Source: Acidimicrobiales bacterium (GTDB lineage Bacteria > Actinomycetota > Acidimicrobiia > Acidimicrobiales > MedAcidi-G1). From it: DNA of 64,000 nucleotides. The stretch lies in NCBI GenBank assembly GCA_016845305.1, contig JAERSW010000045.1, forward strand, positions 19,322 to 83,321, written 5' to 3'. Of this stretch, positions 1 to 8,489 are shown in pieces. Below the pieces are notes generated by a model, which made no database searches, had not been told where the DNA came from, and saw nothing but the letters and a program-made list of their open reading frames with translations. Position 1 is the first letter of the stretch. Each line of letters begins with the position of its first letter. The position numbers were made by a program, and so were the translations under genes.

Positions 1-1257
1 GTACTCGCCGACGCCGAGCGACGGGCTCATCAGGCCGGCCCCGTAGGACACCGATCCCATCCTGCGGTAGATGCGCGAGTCGGTGAAGCCGACGATGAAC
101 TGCGGGTTCAGGCGGGCGGTCGGGAACGGCTTGGTGACGGCCCGTTCGAGCGAGTCCCACAGGGCGGTGTCGGTCCGGCTCGACGACGCCGCGTCGTCCA
201 GCAGGACCTCGACCTCCACCTCGTCGGCGAGGTCGCCGAGGGCATCGCGGAGGTGGGCGGCGACCTCGTCGGTGTCGTCGCCGGGCATGGTCCGGATGTC
301 GACGTCGAGGACGACGGTGTCCGGGATGGTGTTGGTCTTGCGGGGCCCGACGGCCACGTTCGGCGACATGGTCGTGTGGGTGCAGGCGTGCAGGTGCGCG
401 GCCAGGCCGTCGACCGACGGACGTCGGGGCAGGTCGGACAGGTAGTCGTCGATCCGGTCCTCGTCGAGGAGCTGGGCCCGGGCCTCGTCGGGTATGTCCA
501 TGGTCTCAACCTGGGCCCGCCACGTCTCGTGGAAGCGGGGGTCGGGCGAGTAGTCGGCCAGGCGCTGGACGGCGGCGGCGGCCTTCACCAGCGCGTTGTC
601 GGAGCGGTACGGCATGGAGCCGTGGCCGGGCGTGCCGCGCAGGGTGAGGCGACGCCACGCCACGCCCTTCTCGGCCACGTTCACGCCGATGGCCGGCGCC
701 GACTCGTCGCCCGAATGGAGGCCCCCGTTCTCGGTGAGGACGAAGTCGGCTGCGATGGCGTCCCAGGCGTTGTCGGCCATCCACTGTGCGCCGTGGACGC
801 TGCCGGCCTCCTCGTCGGCCACGGCGAAGAAGACGAGGTCGCCCCGGGGTCGGAAGCCCTGGTCGGCCAGCGTGCGGAAGGCCACCGCCTGGGAGGCGAC
901 GAGGTTCAGCATGTCGACGGCGCCACGGCCCCACACCTCGCCGTCGACCAGCTCGCCGCCGAACGGGTCGCGGCTCCAGCCGTCGGGGTTGACGGGCACC
1001 ACGTCGGTGTGGCCCATCAGGCACAGCGACGGCGCGTCGGGGTCGGAACCCTCGATGCGGGCCACCAGAGAGGTGCGCCCCGGGGTCGGTTCGTAGCGCT
1101 GCAGGTCGAGCCCCGTGCCCTCCAGGAAGCCGGCGAGCAGGTCGGCGTTGCGGACCTCCTGGCCCGACTCCGGCGTGCCGTCGCCCACGCACTCGTTGCG
1201 GATGAGCGCCTGGAGCAGCTCGATGGTCTCGGCGTTGCGGCCCTCGGCGGACGCCAT
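1..1257 (-). CDS. M20 family metallopeptidase (ArgE/DapE-like), C-terminus cut by window edge
   Basis: Predicted zinc-dependent cytosolic amidohydrolase that removes acyl or peptide groups from small substrates. The visible 419 residues show the M20 metal ligands in order: HTDVVP near residue 83, the GRGAVD aspartate near 115, and the ADEEAG pair of glutamates near 149-150, of which the first is the usual general base. The frame has no stop before base 1, so the end of the protein lies outside the window. The ATG at 1257 is preceded by a purine-rich GGGGAGAGGA, a good ribosome binding site. The exact substrate cannot be read from the sequence. It lies 67 bp downstream of the sulfatase on the same strand and may be co-transcribed with it. 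Confidence 0.9.
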   Translation of the reverse strand, partial: MASAEGRNAETIELLQALIRNECVGDGTPESGQEVRNADLLAGFLEGTGLDLQRYEPTPGRTSLVARIEGSDPDAPSLCLMGHTDVVPVNPDGWSRDPFGGELVDGEVWGRGAVDMLNLVASQAVAFRTLADQGFRPRGDLVFFAVADEEAGSVHGAQWMADNAWDAIAADFVLTENGGLHSGDESAPAIGVNVAEKGVAWRRLTLRGTPGHGSMPYRSDNALVKAAAAVQRLADYSPDPRFHETWRAQVETMDIPDEARAQLLDEDRIDDYLSDLPRRPSVDGLAAHLHACTHTTMSPNVAVGPRKTNTIPDTVVLDVDIRTMPGDDTDEVAAHLRDALGDLADEVEVEVLLDDAASSSRTDTALWDSLERAVTKPFPTARLNPQFIVGFTDSRIYRRMGSVSYGAGLMSPSLGVGEY

Positions 1258-1324
1258 CAGGCGTCCTCTCCCCTGCCGGTCCGGCCGTCGCCCCGGGGGT
1301 CGAAGTCGCTCACTGCCTGCCCTC

Positions 1325-3649
1325 TCATTGCATGCGCTCCGCGGCGGCCAGCTCGATGGCGTCCTCTTCATCGGGCCGGAAGGCCCGCTCGGTGGCGATC
1401 TCGACCCGGTCGATCCGCCCGGCGAACGCATACGGGGCCTCGTAGGCGCCGCTGACGCCGGTCGGGTTGCGACCCAGGTCGAGTCCGATCGGCGAGATCA
1501 TCACCGGCACCACCGGGATCAGCACCTCGGTCACGACGGCGCCGTCGACCAGCAGGCGGGCCCGGCCGGGACCGCGCTTCACCCGCTGCTGCTGGACGGT
1601 CAGGACGCTGGCGCCGGCGGGCACCGGCTCGGGCGACCGGACCACGGTGTGGTCGGCGTAGGCGTTGTGGTCGTAGACGAGGTGGCCGTCGTCGTCGACG
1701 TAGGCCACGAGGCCGTTGTTGACCGTCCCGAAGGCGAACAACACGCCGGCCTCGGTGCCGGTGGGCCGGTCCACGTGGACGGCGGCCTCCCAGTTGCGCG
1801 ACCCCAGCGCCGGCCCGGCGTCGGGCGGGACCCGGGGCGTGGGCGGCATGTACACGAAGGCGTCGCGGTTGCGGGGCGTGCCCGCCGTGGCGTGCCCGCT
1901 GAACAGCCCGCCGCCGGCGGCGCCCGAGAGGTTCCCGCCGCCGTCCATGATCGGGAGCACGCCGTAGCGGTCGGCCTCCTCCCAGAACATCTCGACCATG
2001 GCGGCGAGACGGTCGGGCTGCTCGTCGGCCAGGTCGTGGCACTCGGAGAAGTCCTCGTCGAGGTGGTACAGCTCCCACACGTCGTCGTCGAGGCTGGTGC
2101 CGAACCGGTGGAAGGCGACGGCCTTCCAGCCGTCGGCCCAGATGCCGCGGTGGCCCTGCATCTCGAAGTACTGCCGGCCCTTGCGGCTGGGCACCGCCGA
2201 GGCGTCGTCGGCCTGCGGGTCGAACGTGTAGGCGAGGCTGGTGCCCTCGATGGGCTGCTGCTCGATGCCGTTGATGGTCGCCGGGGCGGCCGAGCCGACG
2301 AGATCCAGCAGGGTGGGCGCCAGGTCCACGACGTGGTGGAACTGGGTGCGGACCTGCCCGTTGGCGGCAGGGTCGATACCCGCCGGCCACGAGATGATGA
2401 GCGGGTCGCGCACGCCGCCCGAGTGGGTGTTCTGCTTGTAGCGCTTGCCCGGCGAGTTGCCGACCTGCGCCCAGCCCCACGGGTAGTTCGTGTTGCTGGT
2501 GCGGGTGCCGATCTCGTCGAGCCGGGCGACGGCCTCGTCCACGGGTTGGTCGACGCCGTTGAAGTGGCGGAACGTGTCGAGGATGCCGGTGGCCCGCCCC
2601 TCCTGGGAGGCGCCGTTGTCGCTGAGGGCGACGACGATGGTGTCATCGGCGATGCCGAGGGCGTCGAGCTCGTCGAGGAGGCGGCCGAGTTGGGCGTCGG
2701 TGTGGTCGAGCATGGCGGCGAATGCCTCCTGGAGGCGGCACGCCAGCGCCTGCTCGTCGGACGACAGGTCGTCCCAGGCCTCGACGCCGGGGTTGCGGGG
2801 CGCCAGGTCGGTGCCGGGCGGGATGACGCCCATGGCCAGCTGGTTCTCGTAGACGCGTTGGCGGGCGACGTCCCAGCCCTCGTCGAACCGGCCCCGCCAC
2901 TTCTGCAGGTAGTCGTCGGGCGCCTGGTGCGGGGCGTGGGTGGCGCCGAAGGCGAGGTACAGGAAGAAGGGCCGTTCGGGGACCATCGTGTGCTGGGTGC
3001 GCACCAGGTCGATGGCGTGGTCGACGAGGTCCTCGGTGACGTGGTACCCCTCCTCGGGCGTGCGGGGCTGGTCGACGAGGCGGTTGTCCTCGTACAGCTC
3101 GGGGTGGAACTGGTCGGTCTCGCCCTGCATGAAGCCGTAGTAGCGGTCGAAGCCCCGCTGCAGCGGCCAGTCGCCGAACGGTCCGACGGCCGACGCCTCC
3201 CGCATCGGGGTGAGGTGCCACTTGCCGACCGCCCACGTGGCGAAGCCGTCCTCGCGGAGCATCTCGGCCATGGTCCCCGCCGACCGGGCGATGCGGCCTC
3301 GCATGTTCGGGTAGCCGGTGTCGAAGTTCGAGAGCGCCCGCATGCCCACCGAGTGGTGGTTGCGACCGGTCAGCAGGCAGGCCCGGGTCGGCGAGCACAG
3401 CGCCGTGGTGTGGAAGTTGGTGTAGCGCAGGCCGCGGGCCGCCAGGCGGTCGTAGTTGGGGGTGTCGACGAGGCCGCCGTAGCAGCCGAGGTGGGCGAAG
3501 CCGGTGTCGTCGAGCAGCACGACGACCACGTTGGGGGTGCCGGCGGCCGGGAGGACCGGCTCGGGCCACCACGGGGTGGACTCGCTGGTGGTACGGCCGA
3601 TGACCTGGTCGGCCTGCGACGTGGGCCCGGGGGTGGCGGTGTCCGTCAT
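1325..3649 (-). CDS. Type I (formylglycine) sulfatase, arylsulfatase family
   Basis: A 774-residue sulfatase that hydrolyses sulfate esters. An N-terminal metal-binding LLDDTG lies near residues 45-50. The signature CSPTR near 85-89 carries the cysteine that a formylglycine-generating enzyme converts to the catalytic aldehyde. At about 770 residues it is in the long AtsA-like class with an extra C-terminal beta-rich region of about 200 residues. No clear signal peptide is visible, so a cytosolic location is likely. No formylglycine-generating enzyme or anaerobic maturase is encoded in the window. The substrate (aryl or alkyl sulfate) is unknown. A large antisense open frame across it is a GC-driven shadow. 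Confidence 0.93.
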   Translation of the reverse strand: MTDTATPGPTSQADQVIGRTTSESTPWWPEPVLPAAGTPNVVVVLLDDTGFAHLGCYGGLVDTPNYDRLAARGLRYTNFHTTALCSPTRACLLTGRNHHSVGMRALSNFDTGYPNMRGRIARSAGTMAEMLREDGFATWAVGKWHLTPMREASAVGPFGDWPLQRGFDRYYGFMQGETDQFHPELYEDNRLVDQPRTPEEGYHVTEDLVDHAIDLVRTQHTMVPERPFFLYLAFGATHAPHQAPDDYLQKWRGRFDEGWDVARQRVYENQLAMGVIPPGTDLAPRNPGVEAWDDLSSDEQALACRLQEAFAAMLDHTDAQLGRLLDELDALGIADDTIVVALSDNGASQEGRATGILDTFRHFNGVDQPVDEAVARLDEIGTRTSNTNYPWGWAQVGNSPGKRYKQNTHSGGVRDPLIISWPAGIDPAANGQVRTQFHHVVDLAPTLLDLVGSAAPATINGIEQQPIEGTSLAYTFDPQADDASAVPSRKGRQYFEMQGHRGIWADGWKAVAFHRFGTSLDDDVWELYHLDEDFSECHDLADEQPDRLAAMVEMFWEEADRYGVLPIMDGGGNLSGAAGGGLFSGHATAGTPRNRDAFVYMPPTPRVPPDAGPALGSRNWEAAVHVDRPTGTEAGVLFAFGTVNNGLVAYVDDDGHLVYDHNAYADHTVVRSPEPVPAGASVLTVQQQRVKRGPGRARLLVDGAVVTEVLIPVVPVMISPIGLDLGRNPTGVSGAYEAPYAFAGRIDRVEIATERAFRPDEEDAIELAAAERMQ

Positions 3650-3728
3650 GCCCCGAGCGTGGCGCAGATCGGCGCCCGGGTCGTCACCGGGGAGGCCGTC
3701 GCGGAGGCCGCCCCGGAGGCAATCAGCC

Positions 3729-4721
3729 TCAGGACGCCTGGTCGGCGCGCTGGCGGCCTTTGAGGCGTTCGTGGGCGACCTTGGTGCCGTCGTGCCACGT
3801 GCCGGTCCACCGGTCGATCGGCATCTGGGTGTTGCCGTAGTTGACCTCGAAGTACCGGTGGTGGAGCTGGTGGAACAGGTCGCCGGCGGAGACGGTGATG
3901 CGCCCGAACCGGACCCGGTCGAAGCCGCTGTGCGAGGGCGCCGGACCGGGGCCGTCGTACATGACGAACATCAGGACCACCAGCGGGTGCACCGGGACCA
4001 CCAGGAACACCAGGAAGCCCGAGAAGTAGACGAGGTGCTCGAGGGGGTGCATCGAGATGCCCGTCCACGGGCCCGGGTTGGGGTTGCGGTGGTGGAGTGC
4101 GTGGACGGTCCGGTAAAGGGGCACCGAGTGGATGAGCCGGTGGTTCAGCCAGAAGTGGGCCGTCGACAGCCACACCACCCCGAGGGTGGCCGACAGGAGC
4201 ACGACCACCGGGTTCGACGCCCAGTCCGGACGGTCGACCAGGCCGCTGGCGTACGCCCAGTGGGTGAGGCACTCGTAGGCGGTCAGGAAGCCGACACCGC
4301 TGGTCATCGTCCAGAAGGCGTTGTCGCGGGTCTGGTTGCCGAAGGTGAACTTGGCGCCGTCGCCCGGCCAGCGGCGGTTGAACTTGAACTCGTCGCCCTG
4401 GGCGCGCCTGACGTAGAGCCACCAGTGGAGGCCGCCGGCGATGCCGCCGACGAGGAGCAGGTTCCGGACCCAGATCTGGGCGATCCAGCCGATGTGGAGG
4501 TCGGCCATCGTCGCCTCCGACGGGAGGAACCACTGCCAGATGACCAGCGACAGGACGAAGTAAAAGGCCACCCACGGGTAGGTGATCATCCGCAGGATCC
4601 ACGCCACCGCGGCGCCGGGTCGGGGCGGCCACGAGAACACGGCGGGCGCCTCGATGGGGACGGGCGGCTGGTAGTCGCTGTTGGCGATGCCGAGGTACGC
4701 CTCGGACCTGTTCTCAGACAT
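3729..4721 (-). CDS. Fatty acid hydroxylase / sterol desaturase family membrane di-iron enzyme
   Basis: A 330-residue integral membrane protein of the fatty acid hydroxylase superfamily. Histidine clusters that bind the di-iron centre are visible: HRLIH near 194-198, HALHH near 207-211 and HQLHH near 284-288, plus HPLEH near 225-229. Hydrophobic spans lie at about 45-66, 83-102, 170-190 and 228-255. Family members hydroxylate or desaturate lipid chains, sterols or carotenoids with O2; the substrate here is unknown. Downstream of the divergently transcribed dehydrogenase promoter. The start at 4721 is preceded 16 bp upstream by a second ATG that opens a seven-codon frame and stops inside the gene. 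Confidence 0.88.
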   Translation of the reverse strand: MSENRSEAYLGIANSDYQPPVPIEAPAVFSWPPRPGAAVAWILRMITYPWVAFYFVLSLVIWQWFLPSEATMADLHIGWIAQIWVRNLLLVGGIAGGLHWWLYVRRAQGDEFKFNRRWPGDGAKFTFGNQTRDNAFWTMTSGVGFLTAYECLTHWAYASGLVDRPDWASNPVVVLLSATLGVVWLSTAHFWLNHRLIHSVPLYRTVHALHHRNPNPGPWTGISMHPLEHLVYFSGFLVFLVVPVHPLVVLMFVMYDGPGPAPSHSGFDRVRFGRITVSAGDLFHQLHHRYFEVNYGNTQMPIDRWTGTWHDGTKVAHERLKGRQRADQAS

Positions 4722-4738
4722 GCGGCCTCTCAGACATG
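4712..4738. repeat. 11-bp direct repeat duplicating the hydroxylase start
   Basis: TCTCAGACATG occurs at 4712-4722 and again at 4728-4738. On the minus strand each copy supplies an ATG-TCT-GAG start. The upstream copy opens a seven-codon frame (ATG at 4737, TGA at 4714-4716) that overlaps the hydroxylase start at 4721 in a different frame. It may be a small duplication or an upstream micro-ORF. No function is shown. Confidence 0.5.
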
Positions 4739-4800
4739 GGGTGCCTCGGGCATGGCGGGCCTCCGGGTCGTGCCGGTCCGGCTCGATCGGTGAACGGCGG

Positions 4801-4824
4801 TAGCGTACTGGACGTTCGTTCAGT
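4801..4824 (+). promoter_or_regulatory. -10 element plus 18-bp TetR-type operator upstream of the dehydrogenase operon
   Basis: TAGCGT (4801-4806) looks like an extended actinobacterial -10 hexamer. It is immediately followed by ACTGGACGTTCGTTCAGT (4807-4824), an inverted repeat of half-sites ACTGGACG and ACTGAACG around TT. A protein bound here would block the promoter. Almost the same palindrome lies at 30237-30254 beside the TetR gene, also touching a TAGNNT hexamer. Confidence 0.75.
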
Positions 4825-4849
4825 CGTGGAAGACCTCGGGGAGGCCCAC

Positions 4850-5734
4850 GTGCACGTCCTCGTGATCGGGCTCGGCCACATGGGTGGGCCCATGGCCGCC
4901 AACCTGGTCGCCGCCGGCCACGACGTCTCCGGCTTCGACCTCGGCGCCGACCAGTGCTCCACGGCCGCCGCCACCGGGGTCGCCGTCGTCGACGCCGTCG
5001 AGGCGGCTGCGGGTGCCGCCGACGTGGTCCTCACCTCGCTCCCCGGCCCCACCCAGGTCGGCTCCGTCGGCGAGCAGCTCTTCGCCTCGATGGCGCCGGA
5101 CGCCGTCTGGGTCGACACGTCGACCAGCGACCTGGACCGCGCCGAGTCGCTCCGGGGGCCCGCCCGGGAGGCCGGGGTCCACCTGGTCGACGCCACCGTG
5201 TCCGGCGGGCCGGAGGGCTCGGCCGCCGGCACGCTGTCGGTGTTCGTGGGCGGCGACGACGAACCGGTGGCCCGCTGCATGCCGCTGTTCGACGCCATCG
5301 GCGAACGCATCCACCACCTCGGCCCGCACGGCGCCGGCTACGTGGCCAAGATCGCCCAGGTCACGCTGTGCTACACGCAGACCGTCTGCCTCGTCGAGGC
5401 GCTCATGCTGGGCGTCAAGGGCGGCGTCGAGCCGGCCCGGATGCTGGAGATGATCCGGCACAGCGCCGGCGGCAGCTACGTGGCCGACAACTACGGCCCC
5501 GAGATCGTGGCCGGCACCTACGACCCCACGTTCCCGTTGTCACACGCCGCCAAGGACATGCGCCTGGCCATGGAGATGGCCGGACACGTCGGCGCCGAAC
5601 TTCCCTTCATGGCCGCCGTGGCCGAGGCCTACGCTGCCGCCGAGTCGACCTTCGGCGCCGAGGCCCCGCACCTGCTGGCCGCCCGACTCACCGAGATCGC
5701 CAACGACCTGACCCTGCACGAGGAGCGACGATGA
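4850..5734 (+). CDS. NAD(P)-dependent beta-hydroxyacid dehydrogenase (3-hydroxyisobutyrate dehydrogenase family)
   Basis: A 294-residue two-domain dehydrogenase oxidising a beta-hydroxy acid or reducing a semialdehyde. The N-terminal Rossmann fingerprint GLGHMGGPMAANL follows the start directly. The substrate-binding loop is DATVSGG near residue 120. The catalytic lysine lies in GAGYVAKIAQ near 165-170. The GTG at 4850 is chosen because GGGGAGG ends 5 nt upstream and the Rossmann fold begins at once; an earlier GTG at 4826 is possible. It is the first gene of a plus-strand operon with an aldolase (ATGA overlap) and an enolase, and it lies behind the TetR-type operator. The true substrate, possibly an aldonate or tartronate semialdehyde, is unknown. 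Confidence 0.88.
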   Translation: MHVLVIGLGHMGGPMAANLVAAGHDVSGFDLGADQCSTAAATGVAVVDAVEAAAGAADVVLTSLPGPTQVGSVGEQLFASMAPDAVWVDTSTSDLDRAESLRGPAREAGVHLVDATVSGGPEGSAAGTLSVFVGGDDEPVARCMPLFDAIGERIHHLGPHGAGYVAKIAQVTLCYTQTVCLVEALMLGVKGGVEPARMLEMIRHSAGGSYVADNYGPEIVAGTYDPTFPLSHAAKDMRLAMEMAGHVGAELPFMAAVAEAYAAAESTFGAEAPHLLAARLTEIANDLTLHEERR

Positions 5735-6510
5735 CCGACCAGCCCCGCGAGCTCACCGGCGACGACTTCGCCGCCGCCAACGCGTCGAGCATGAGCGGCG
5801 CCGAGTGGGAGGCCCGGGTCGACCTGGCCGCCATGTACCGGCTGTCGGCCCACTTCGGCTACGACGACACCGTCTGGAATCACATCACGATGCGGGTCCC
5901 GGGCACCGAGAACGACTTCTTCCTCAACAAGTTCGGGCTGCTGTACAGCGAGGTCACGGCGTCGAACCTCATCAAGGTCGACAGCGAGGGGACGGTGCTC
6001 GAGGGCCCCGCCGACGTGAACACGGCCGGCTTCGTGATCCACGGCGCCATCCACAACGACTTCCCGCAGCACAAGGTCGTCTTCCACGCCCACGTGCCCG
6101 ATGCCCTGGCGGTCACCGCGCTGCGCGACGGCTTCGAGCACCTCGTGCAGGACACGTCGATGCTGTACGGCCAGATCGGCTACCACGACTGGGAGGGGCT
6201 GTCGCTGACGCTGGAGGAGCGGGAGCGCCTGGCCAAGAACATGGACGGCAACCGGATGCTGGTCATGCGCAACCACGGGTTCCTGGCCGTCGGCGAGACC
6301 GCCGGCGAGGCGTTCATGGTGATGCACTACTTCATCCGGGGATGCCGCACGCTGCTGCGGGCCCGGGCCACCGGCCTGCCCATCGACCCGGGGCCGACCG
6401 ACATCTGGGAGCTGTCCAAGCGCCAGTACGACCAGTTCCCGCTCGGTAGGCACGAGTGGCCGGCGCTGAAGCGGATGCTGGACGGGATCGACCCGTCATA
6501 CCGCCAGTAG
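5731..6510 (+). CDS. Class II aldolase/adducin family protein
   Basis: A 259-residue zinc-dependent aldolase-fold protein. Family members cleave or decarboxylate sugar-acid or sugar-phosphate carbon chains. Metal ligands appear as FHAHVPD (HxH near residue 113) and a distal RNHG near 182. The start ATG overlaps the dehydrogenase stop codon by four bases (ATGA), so translation is probably coupled. Together with the preceding hydroxyacid dehydrogenase and the following enolase it resembles a hydroxy-acid or sugar-acid degradation operon. It has a distant paralogue at 58945-59748. Many such proteins are decarboxylases or epimerases, so aldolase activity is not certain. Confidence 0.88.
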   Translation: MTDQPRELTGDDFAAANASSMSGAEWEARVDLAAMYRLSAHFGYDDTVWNHITMRVPGTENDFFLNKFGLLYSEVTASNLIKVDSEGTVLEGPADVNTAGFVIHGAIHNDFPQHKVVFHAHVPDALAVTALRDGFEHLVQDTSMLYGQIGYHDWEGLSLTLEERERLAKNMDGNRMLVMRNHGFLAVGETAGEAFMVMHYFIRGCRTLLRARATGLPIDPGPTDIWELSKRQYDQFPLGRHEWPALKRMLDGIDPSYRQ

Positions 6511-6551
6511 GACCGCCGCTCCCCTCCCTCGGCCCCCCGCTGCTCCCCGCC

Positions 6552-7649
6552 GTGGCCACCATCGAACGGCTGACGACCACGGTCGTCGACGTGCCGCTGC
6601 CACGGCCGATCGCCACATCGATCCACGCCAGCCGCTCGGTCGGTTGCGTGCTCGTCGACGTGACCACGACCGACGGGGTCGTCGGCCAGGGCTTCGCCTT
6701 CGCCATGGACGGCCGTCGGATCCGGGCCTTCGACGAGGTGGTCCGCGACTACGCCCGGTTCGTGGAGGGCCGTGACACCGCGGACGCCGAGGCCATCTGG
6801 CAGGACGTGTGGGCCGACCTGAACCCCACCGGCCACGCCGGGATCACCGTCTCGGCGCTCGCCGCCGTCGACGTGGCCGTCTGGGACGCCCACGCCCGCA
6901 GCCGCGACGTGCCGCTCCACGCCCTGTTCGGCACCTGCCGGGACCGGGTGGCGACGTACGCCAGCAGCGGGCTGTGGCTGTCGGTCGGACTCGACGACCT
7001 GGCCGCCGAGGCCCGGCGGTTCGTGGCCGACGGCTTCCGGGCCGTGAAGGTGCGGATCGGCTCGGCGCCCACGGCCGAGGGCCTGGCCGACGACGTGGCG
7101 CGGGTGCGGACGGTGAGCGAGGCCGTGGGGCCGGACGTGGCCGTCCACGTGGACGCCAACCAGGGCTTCGGCGTCGACCACGCCGTCGAGGTGGCACGGG
7201 CCCTGGCCCCGCTGGACGTGGCATGGCTGGAGGAGCCCGTGGCCTACGACGACCTGGCCGGGCACGCCCGGGTACGCGCCGACGGCGGCGTCCCGGTCGC
7301 CACCGGCGAGACGGTGTTCGCCCGGGCCGGGATCGCCGCGGTAGTCGCGGCCGGGGCGTGCGAGGTGATCATGCCCGACCTGCAGCGCGTCGGCGGCTAC
7401 ACGGAGATGCGCCGTGCGTGTGCGCTGGCGGCCACGGCCGGGGTGCCCGTGTCGACCCACTTCTTCACCGAGCACAGCCTGTCGGTGGCGGCGTCCACGC
7501 CGGGCTGCACGTCGGTCGAGCACGTCGACTGGTTCGCCCCGCTGTTCGCCGAGTCGATGGAGCTGCTCGACGGCGAGCTGGTGGTCCCGGACCGGCCCGG
7601 GACCGGGTTCACGTTCGACGAGGACGCCCGGAGGCGCTACGCCGTCTGA
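6552..7649 (+). CDS. Mandelate racemase/muconate lactonizing enzyme family protein
   Basis: A 365-residue enolase-superfamily enzyme that abstracts a proton alpha to a carboxylate. It carries AVKVRIG (catalytic lysine motif in KxR form), metal ligands in DANQGF, LEEP and TGET, and a C-terminal STHFFTEHS with the probable catalytic histidine. This His-containing set is typical of the mandelate racemase subgroup (acid-sugar dehydratases, cycloisomerases). The GTG at 6552 is preferred because conserved sequence begins there; an in-frame ATG at 6456 would overlap the aldolase by 55 bp. Third gene of the operon. It ends 13 bp inside the convergent TauD gene. The sugar acid used is unknown. Confidence 0.85.
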   Translation: MATIERLTTTVVDVPLPRPIATSIHASRSVGCVLVDVTTTDGVVGQGFAFAMDGRRIRAFDEVVRDYARFVEGRDTADAEAIWQDVWADLNPTGHAGITVSALAAVDVAVWDAHARSRDVPLHALFGTCRDRVATYASSGLWLSVGLDDLAAEARRFVADGFRAVKVRIGSAPTAEGLADDVARVRTVSEAVGPDVAVHVDANQGFGVDHAVEVARALAPLDVAWLEEPVAYDDLAGHARVRADGGVPVATGETVFARAGIAAVVAAGACEVIMPDLQRVGGYTEMRRACALAATAGVPVSTHFFTEHSLSVAASTPGCTSVEHVDWFAPLFAESMELLDGELVVPDRPGTGFTFDEDARRRYAV

Positions 7650-8476
7650 CGCCGGTCGGCAGTGACGATGAGCCGGTGCATGACGCGCCGGTGCGGCAGG
7701 TAGTCGTCGGCGGCGTAGTGCTGGGTGCCCCGGTTGTCCCACAGGACGACCACGTCGGGCTCCCACCGCACCCGCACCTGGAACTGGGGGCGGGCGATGG
7801 TGTCGAACAGGTAGGTGAGGATGCGTCGACCCTCGGGGACGGCCATGCCGATCACGTGGGTGGTGAAGCTCTCGTTCACGTGGATGAACGGCTGGCCGGT
7901 CACCGGGTGGTGGTCGACGATGGGGTGCACCGAGGCGCCGACCTCGGCGAGGCGTTCGTTCATCAGCTCCACGCCGCCCTCGGCGAACGTGTGATTGCGG
8001 AACGACCCCATGTCGTGGACCGCGGAGAGGCCGGCCAGGTCGGCGCGCAGGCCGGGGAGCAGCGAGTCGTGGACGGCGGACAGGCTGGCGAACAGGGTGT
8101 CGCCGCCGGTGGGCGGCAGGACCGACGGCTGGAGGATCGACAGGAACGGCCGGTCGGGCCGGAAGCTCAGGTCGGTGTGCCACTCGGCGTTGTCGGGCGG
8201 CTGGTCGGGCCCGGTGTCGAGCACGGTGATGGACGGGTGGCCGTCGAGGCTCGGGTAGGTGTGGTGGGCGGGGGCGAGCGGGCCGAACGAGGCGCCGAGG
8301 GCCTCCATCTGGTCGGGGGCCAGCGGGCCGCCCCGCAGGACCAGGACGTGGTGCTCGAGGAGGGCGTCGTAGAGGGCGTCCGCGGTGGCGTCGTCGAGGC
8401 CGTCGGCCAGGTCGAGGCCGTGGACCTCGGCGCCGATCGCCGGCGTCAGCCGAACCGTCTCGAAGGCCCCGGTCAC
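7637..8476 (-). CDS. TauD/TfdA family Fe(II)/2-oxoglutarate dioxygenase
   Basis: A 279-residue alpha-ketoglutarate-dependent dioxygenase. The facial triad starts with WHTDLSF (H100, D102) and ends with the distal histidine of the GTQHYA segment; HRLIV near the C-terminus supplies the 2-oxoglutarate-binding arginine. Relatives release sulfite from taurine or alkyl sulfonates, or cleave 2,4-D-type ethers. The substrate here is open, but neighbouring sulfatase and sulfate-activation genes make a sulfonate or sulfate ester reasonable. GTG at 8476 is chosen because a TAGGGT hexamer lies 7 nt upstream, implying a leaderless message, and conserved sequence starts there. Confidence 0.9.
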   Translation of the reverse strand: MTGAFETVRLTPAIGAEVHGLDLADGLDDATADALYDALLEHHVLVLRGGPLAPDQMEALGASFGPLAPAHHTYPSLDGHPSITVLDTGPDQPPDNAEWHTDLSFRPDRPFLSILQPSVLPPTGGDTLFASLSAVHDSLLPGLRADLAGLSAVHDMGSFRNHTFAEGGVELMNERLAEVGASVHPIVDHHPVTGQPFIHVNESFTTHVIGMAVPEGRRILTYLFDTIARPQFQVRVRWEPDVVVLWDNRGTQHYAADDYLPHRRVMHRLIVTADRRQTA

Positions 8477-8483
8477 GGCCGGG

Positions 8484-8489
8484 ACCCTA
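8484..8489 (-). promoter_or_regulatory. Leaderless -10 hexamer (TAGGGT) for the TauD gene
   Basis: Minus strand reads TAGGGT, 7 nt, then the GTG start. The TAG of this hexamer is also the stop codon of the glycerol kinase gene. Confidence 0.55.

Noticed and set aside
1115..3763. 882-codon plus-strand open frame opposite the sulfatase
   Set aside because: Low-complexity Arg/Val/Gly/Asp composition, no family match, mirrored third-position GC; the sulfatase on the other strand has all its motifs.
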